A program made the position numbers and the translations under genes. Shown here in pieces: positions 15,355 through 18,078 of a DNA stretch of 18,078 bases (position 1 is its first letter; the number at the start of each line of letters is the position of its first letter). Origin of the DNA: Woeseiaceae bacterium (lineage in GTDB: Bacteria; Pseudomonadota; Gammaproteobacteria; Steroidobacterales; Woeseiaceae); NCBI GenBank assembly GCA_013138675.1, contig WTCH01000067.1:1-18078 (forward strand), in the 5' to 3' direction. Below the pieces are notes generated by a model. It was given only the letters and a program-made list of their open reading frames with translations, made no database searches and was not told the DNA's origin.

Positions 15355-16776
15355 ATGAAGCACTATGAGACAGCGCCCGAAGACCGCATTCCGATACATC
15401 AAAAGCTTGTCTATGGTCTTGGCGCATTAGTCAATAATCTCCTCGCAGTCGGAATAGGCAGCATGGTCATCGTGCTCAACCTTGGCCTCGGCATGAATCC
15501 GGCGCTGGTCGGGCTGCTGGGCGCCCTGCCGCGTATAACGGACGCCATCACCGACCCATTGATGGGGTATATATCAGACCATACCCGAACCCGATGGGGC
15601 CGCCGGCGCCCGTATATATTTGTCGGCGCGATCGCCGCAGGCATTGTTTATGCGTTGCTTTGGCAGTTACCAGTTGGCAAGAGCGAAGCCTGGTACTTCT
15701 GGTATTTCCTGTCTGGCTCGGTGATTTTTTATCTTGCCTACACCGTATTCGTGACCCCCTGGGTTGCACTAGGCTACGAGCTGACACCCGACTATCACGA
15801 ACGTACGCGACTTATGGGTACGCAGAATTTCGTCGGCCAGATTGCCTACATGATCTCGCCCTATTTCCTGGCGATCATGTACAGCAAGACACTGTTTGAC
15901 AATGAAGTCGAAGGCGCGGCCGGACTGGCGCTGATGATCGCTGTAGTGGTCATTGTGGTGGGCGTTCTGCCGGCAATTTTCCTGCGGGAGCGATTCGCTT
16001 TCGATCCCGAAACCGCTCAGCCCAGGCAGCACACATTTTTCGACGGCATGCGTGATTTTTTCAAGGGCTTCGCAACCACACTGAAATTCAAGCCTTTCCT
16101 GAAACTTTGTGCAGCGACCTTCCTGGTGTTCAACAGTTTCATTCTGATCGCCGCGTTTCAGTCCTACGTCATCATCTATTACATCTTTGGCGGCGATGCG
16201 ACCGAGGGCGCCAAGTTCGTGGGTCACTCGGGTTTGCTGCAAACCGTCTCTGCACTTGGCGTGATCGCAATCGTCACGTGGCTCGCCACGAAGATTGGCA
16301 AACGGCGTGCATTTTTCGTCGCGATCGGAATTTCAATGATTGGCTATGGACTCAAATGGTTTTGCTATACCCCCGATAACCCATGGCTCGTGCTTATTCC
16401 TGCACCATTTATGGCGTTCGGACTCGGGGGACTGTTTACGCTAATGGGCTCGATGATCGCCGACGTTATTGATATGGACGAACTGGAAACGAATGAGCGA
16501 CGCGAAGGCATGTATGGGTCTATATTCTGGTGGGTCGTGAAACTCGGCCAGGCCGTAGCGATCGCCGGCGGCGGCCTGCTCCTGAATGCGACTGGCTTTG
16601 ATGTCGCGTTACAGGGAGGTCAAGCGGAGTCGACAATTACAGCAATGAGATTTTTCGACGCGTTCGTGCCGGTCGTTGCATCGGGCATCGCCATCTGGGC
16701 GATCGCATCCTATTCCATAACTGAAGAAAAGGCGCACGAGATTCGATCACAACTCGAAGCGCGGCGAGGCAAGTAG
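15355..16776 (+). CDS. GPH-family sugar:cation symporter (MFS), first of a pair
   Basis: The product is 473 residues of mostly hydrophobic segments, consistent with about 12 membrane helices, the size of GPH permeases (TC 2.A.2). The diagnostic cytoplasmic loop motif is DAITDPLMGYISDHTRTRWG (63-82). D63 and D67 align with the cation-site aspartates D55 and D59 of MelB. A second family motif occurs late (DMDELETNERREGMYG). An in-frame stop at 15319 and the absence of another start codon between it and 15355 fix the ATG, despite the lack of a ribosome binding site. It stands opposite GH3 under operator O4 and is followed after 1 nt by a second permease. It probably imports glucose or glucan oligosaccharides with Na+ or H+ across the inner membrane. 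Confidence 0.92.
   Translation: MKHYETAPEDRIPIHQKLVYGLGALVNNLLAVGIGSMVIVLNLGLGMNPALVGLLGALPRITDAITDPLMGYISDHTRTRWGRRRPYIFVGAIAAGIVYALLWQLPVGKSEAWYFWYFLSGSVIFYLAYTVFVTPWVALGYELTPDYHERTRLMGTQNFVGQIAYMISPYFLAIMYSKTLFDNEVEGAAGLALMIAVVVIVVGVLPAIFLRERFAFDPETAQPRQHTFFDGMRDFFKGFATTLKFKPFLKLCAATFLVFNSFILIAAFQSYVIIYYIFGGDATEGAKFVGHSGLLQTVSALGVIAIVTWLATKIGKRRAFFVAIGISMIGYGLKWFCYTPDNPWLVLIPAPFMAFGLGGLFTLMGSMIADVIDMDELETNERREGMYGSIFWWVVKLGQAVAIAGGGLLLNATGFDVALQGGQAESTITAMRFFDAFVPVVASGIAIWAIASYSITEEKAHEIRSQLEARRGK
16764..16769 (+). promoter_or_regulatory. Ribosome binding site supporting a TTG start
   Basis: GCGAGG, inside the end of the first permease gene, is 8 nt upstream of TTG at 16778. It is the main reason for choosing the rare TTG codon as the start of the second permease. 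Confidence 0.55.
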
Positions 16777-16777
16777 C

Positions 16778-18078
16778 TTGGAAAAACTCAAGTTCAGGGA
16801 AAAGCTGGGCTACGGCCTTGGCGATACTGCGTCGAACTTTTTCTTCGCGACCTTTAACGTTTTCCTGCTCTATTACTACACGGACATCTTCGGGCTGACT
16901 GCAGCGGCTGTGGGGACCATGTTCCTGCTGACCAAGTTACTCGACGCTGTGAGTGACCCGATAATGGGTCTTATCGCCGACCGGACGAACTCTCGCTGGG
17001 GAAAATTCCGGCCGTACTTGTTGTGGGCCGCTGTCCCGTACGGTCTTTGCGGCTATGCAATGTTTGCCAACCCCGATCTTTCCTACGCAGGCAAGCTCAT
17101 TTATGCCTATGTAACTTACTCGCTGATGATGTTGGCCTACACCGCGATCAATGTGCCCTACTCTGCACTCATGGGCGTGATATCGCCCTCATCGATTGAA
17201 CGCACCAAGGTCGCCAGCTACCGCTTTTTTTGCGCCTTCGCCGCCGGATGGCTGGTCGGTACATTTGTAACACCACTCAAGAATATTCTGGGCGGTGGCG
17301 ACGAGGCTTTGGGATTCAAGCTCACCATGGCGATTTTTGCCGCTGTCTCTGTCGCCCTGTTCTGGATTGCGTTTGCAACAACCAAAGAACGAGTCATTCC
17401 GGCGCCTACGAAGTCCAATATAAAGGAGGACTTCAAGGCTTTGCTTGCAAATGGTCCGTGGCGGGCATTGTTCGCGACCGGGATCTTCACCCTGATCAAT
17501 ATCGCCGTACGCAACGGCACGCTACTGTATTACTTCAAGTACTACGTCGGTGATGATGGTACCCGGATTTTCCTCATCTTCGACAAGACTGCGGTATTTC
17601 TGTCATTAGGCCTGCTCGCAATGATGGTCGGAGTCGCATTTACGAAGACATTGAGCCAGCGCTTCGAGAAGCGTCAATTGATGATCGTTTTGTCTCTTCT
17701 AAATGCCTTATCGATGGCGGCCTTTTATTTCACGCCTCCCGATCAGTACTGGCTGATGGTGGCCATCAATTGCGCGGGAATGCTTGCCGCAGGACCGACG
17801 CCGGCACTGGTGTGGTCCATGTACGCAGATTGCGCAGACTATGGTGAGTGGAAGTCCGGGCGGCGCACAACGGCATTGGTGTTCTCCACCGTGCAGTTTT
17901 CGCACAAGATGGGGCTTGCTGTTGGTGCGGGTCTTGCCGGCATCATCCTTTCATGGTTCGGCTTCGTGGCGAATGAAACTCAAACAGCAGAATCAATGAA
18001 TGGAATTCGTTTCATGTTCAGCATTCTCCCGGCCGCTTTCGCCCTGATGGGTATTGTCGCCATCTACTTCTACCGGAT
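16778..18078 (+). CDS. Second GPH-family sugar:cation symporter (partial, C-terminus outside window)
   Basis: The frame is open from TTG at 16778 to the right edge (433 codons plus 2 nt); GPH proteins are usually 450-480 residues, so only the end is missing. The start MEKLKFREKLGYGLGD is the standard GPH N-terminus. The family motif LDAVSDPIMGLIADRTNSRW begins at L55, with D56 and D60 as the expected cation ligands. The late motif DCADYGEWKSGRRTTA is also typical. The TTG lies 1 nt after the first permease's stop, with GCGAGG 8 nt upstream, so the pair is co-transcribed and probably coupled. It is clearly a different subtype from its neighbour (the motif sequences diverge), suggesting that the two carry different sugars, such as glucose versus oligosaccharides. 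Confidence 0.92.
   Translation, partial: MEKLKFREKLGYGLGDTASNFFFATFNVFLLYYYTDIFGLTAAAVGTMFLLTKLLDAVSDPIMGLIADRTNSRWGKFRPYLLWAAVPYGLCGYAMFANPDLSYAGKLIYAYVTYSLMMLAYTAINVPYSALMGVISPSSIERTKVASYRFFCAFAAGWLVGTFVTPLKNILGGGDEALGFKLTMAIFAAVSVALFWIAFATTKERVIPAPTKSNIKEDFKALLANGPWRALFATGIFTLINIAVRNGTLLYYFKYYVGDDGTRIFLIFDKTAVFLSLGLLAMMVGVAFTKTLSQRFEKRQLMIVLSLLNALSMAAFYFTPPDQYWLMVAINCAGMLAAGPTPALVWSMYADCADYGEWKSGRRTTALVFSTVQFSHKMGLAVGAGLAGIILSWFGFVANETQTAESMNGIRFMFSILPAAFALMGIVAIYFYR

Overview
The window is a compact β-glucan utilisation locus, most likely for a laminarin-type β-1,3-glucan. It comes from a Gram-negative bacterium, probably a marine or aquatic gammaproteobacterium. The Gram-negative call rests on a TonB-dependent outer-membrane receptor and two lipoprotein glycosidases. 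The gammaproteobacterial call rests on the TIGR01782-like receptor type, the absence of a SusD partner, sigma70-like promoters and the local LacI repressor; it is tentative. I see no rRNA, tRNA, CRISPR array, insertion sequence or phage gene. The longest non-coding stretch is only 200 bp.

Layout from left to right. (1) On the minus strand, a TonB-dependent receptor at 1-2217, cut by the left edge. (2) On the plus strand, a five-gene run at 2418-9740: an ADP-ribosylglycohydrolase-fold protein, an exported CBM9-like protein, a 1154-residue cytosolic protein resembling clan GH-Q phosphorylases (best guess GH149), a cytosolic GH17 enzyme and a LacI-family regulator. (3) On the minus strand, a three-gene run at 15263-9750, read right to left: exported GH3, a two-catalytic-domain lipoprotein (clan GH-A barrel, Ig-like domain, GH17) and a GH16 laminarinase-like lipoprotein. 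(4) On the plus strand, two tandem GPH-family sugar:cation symporters, the second cut by the right edge.

How the genes fit together (inference). The GH16 and the GH-A/GH17 lipoproteins cut the glucan at the cell surface or in the periplasm. The receptor imports oligosaccharides across the outer membrane. GH3 trims from chain ends in the periplasm. The symporters carry glucose or short oligosaccharides inward. In the cytosol GH17 and the phosphorylase-like protein process oligosaccharides, the latter probably releasing glucose 1-phosphate. The roles of the ADP-ribosylglycohydrolase-like and CBM9 proteins are not clear from sequence.

Regulation is unusually readable. The 14-bp palindrome TGACAGCGCTGTCA occurs perfectly at 2309-2322, 2344-2357 and 15319-15332, and with one mismatch at 8627-8640. 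These four copies sit at the start of every transcription unit, including lacI itself. The arms of the palindrome supply TGACA, the core of a -35 box, on both strands. For four of the five promoters a reasonable -10 box lies 17-18 bp away. The locus therefore looks like a self-contained regulon of the LacI protein at 8703-9740.
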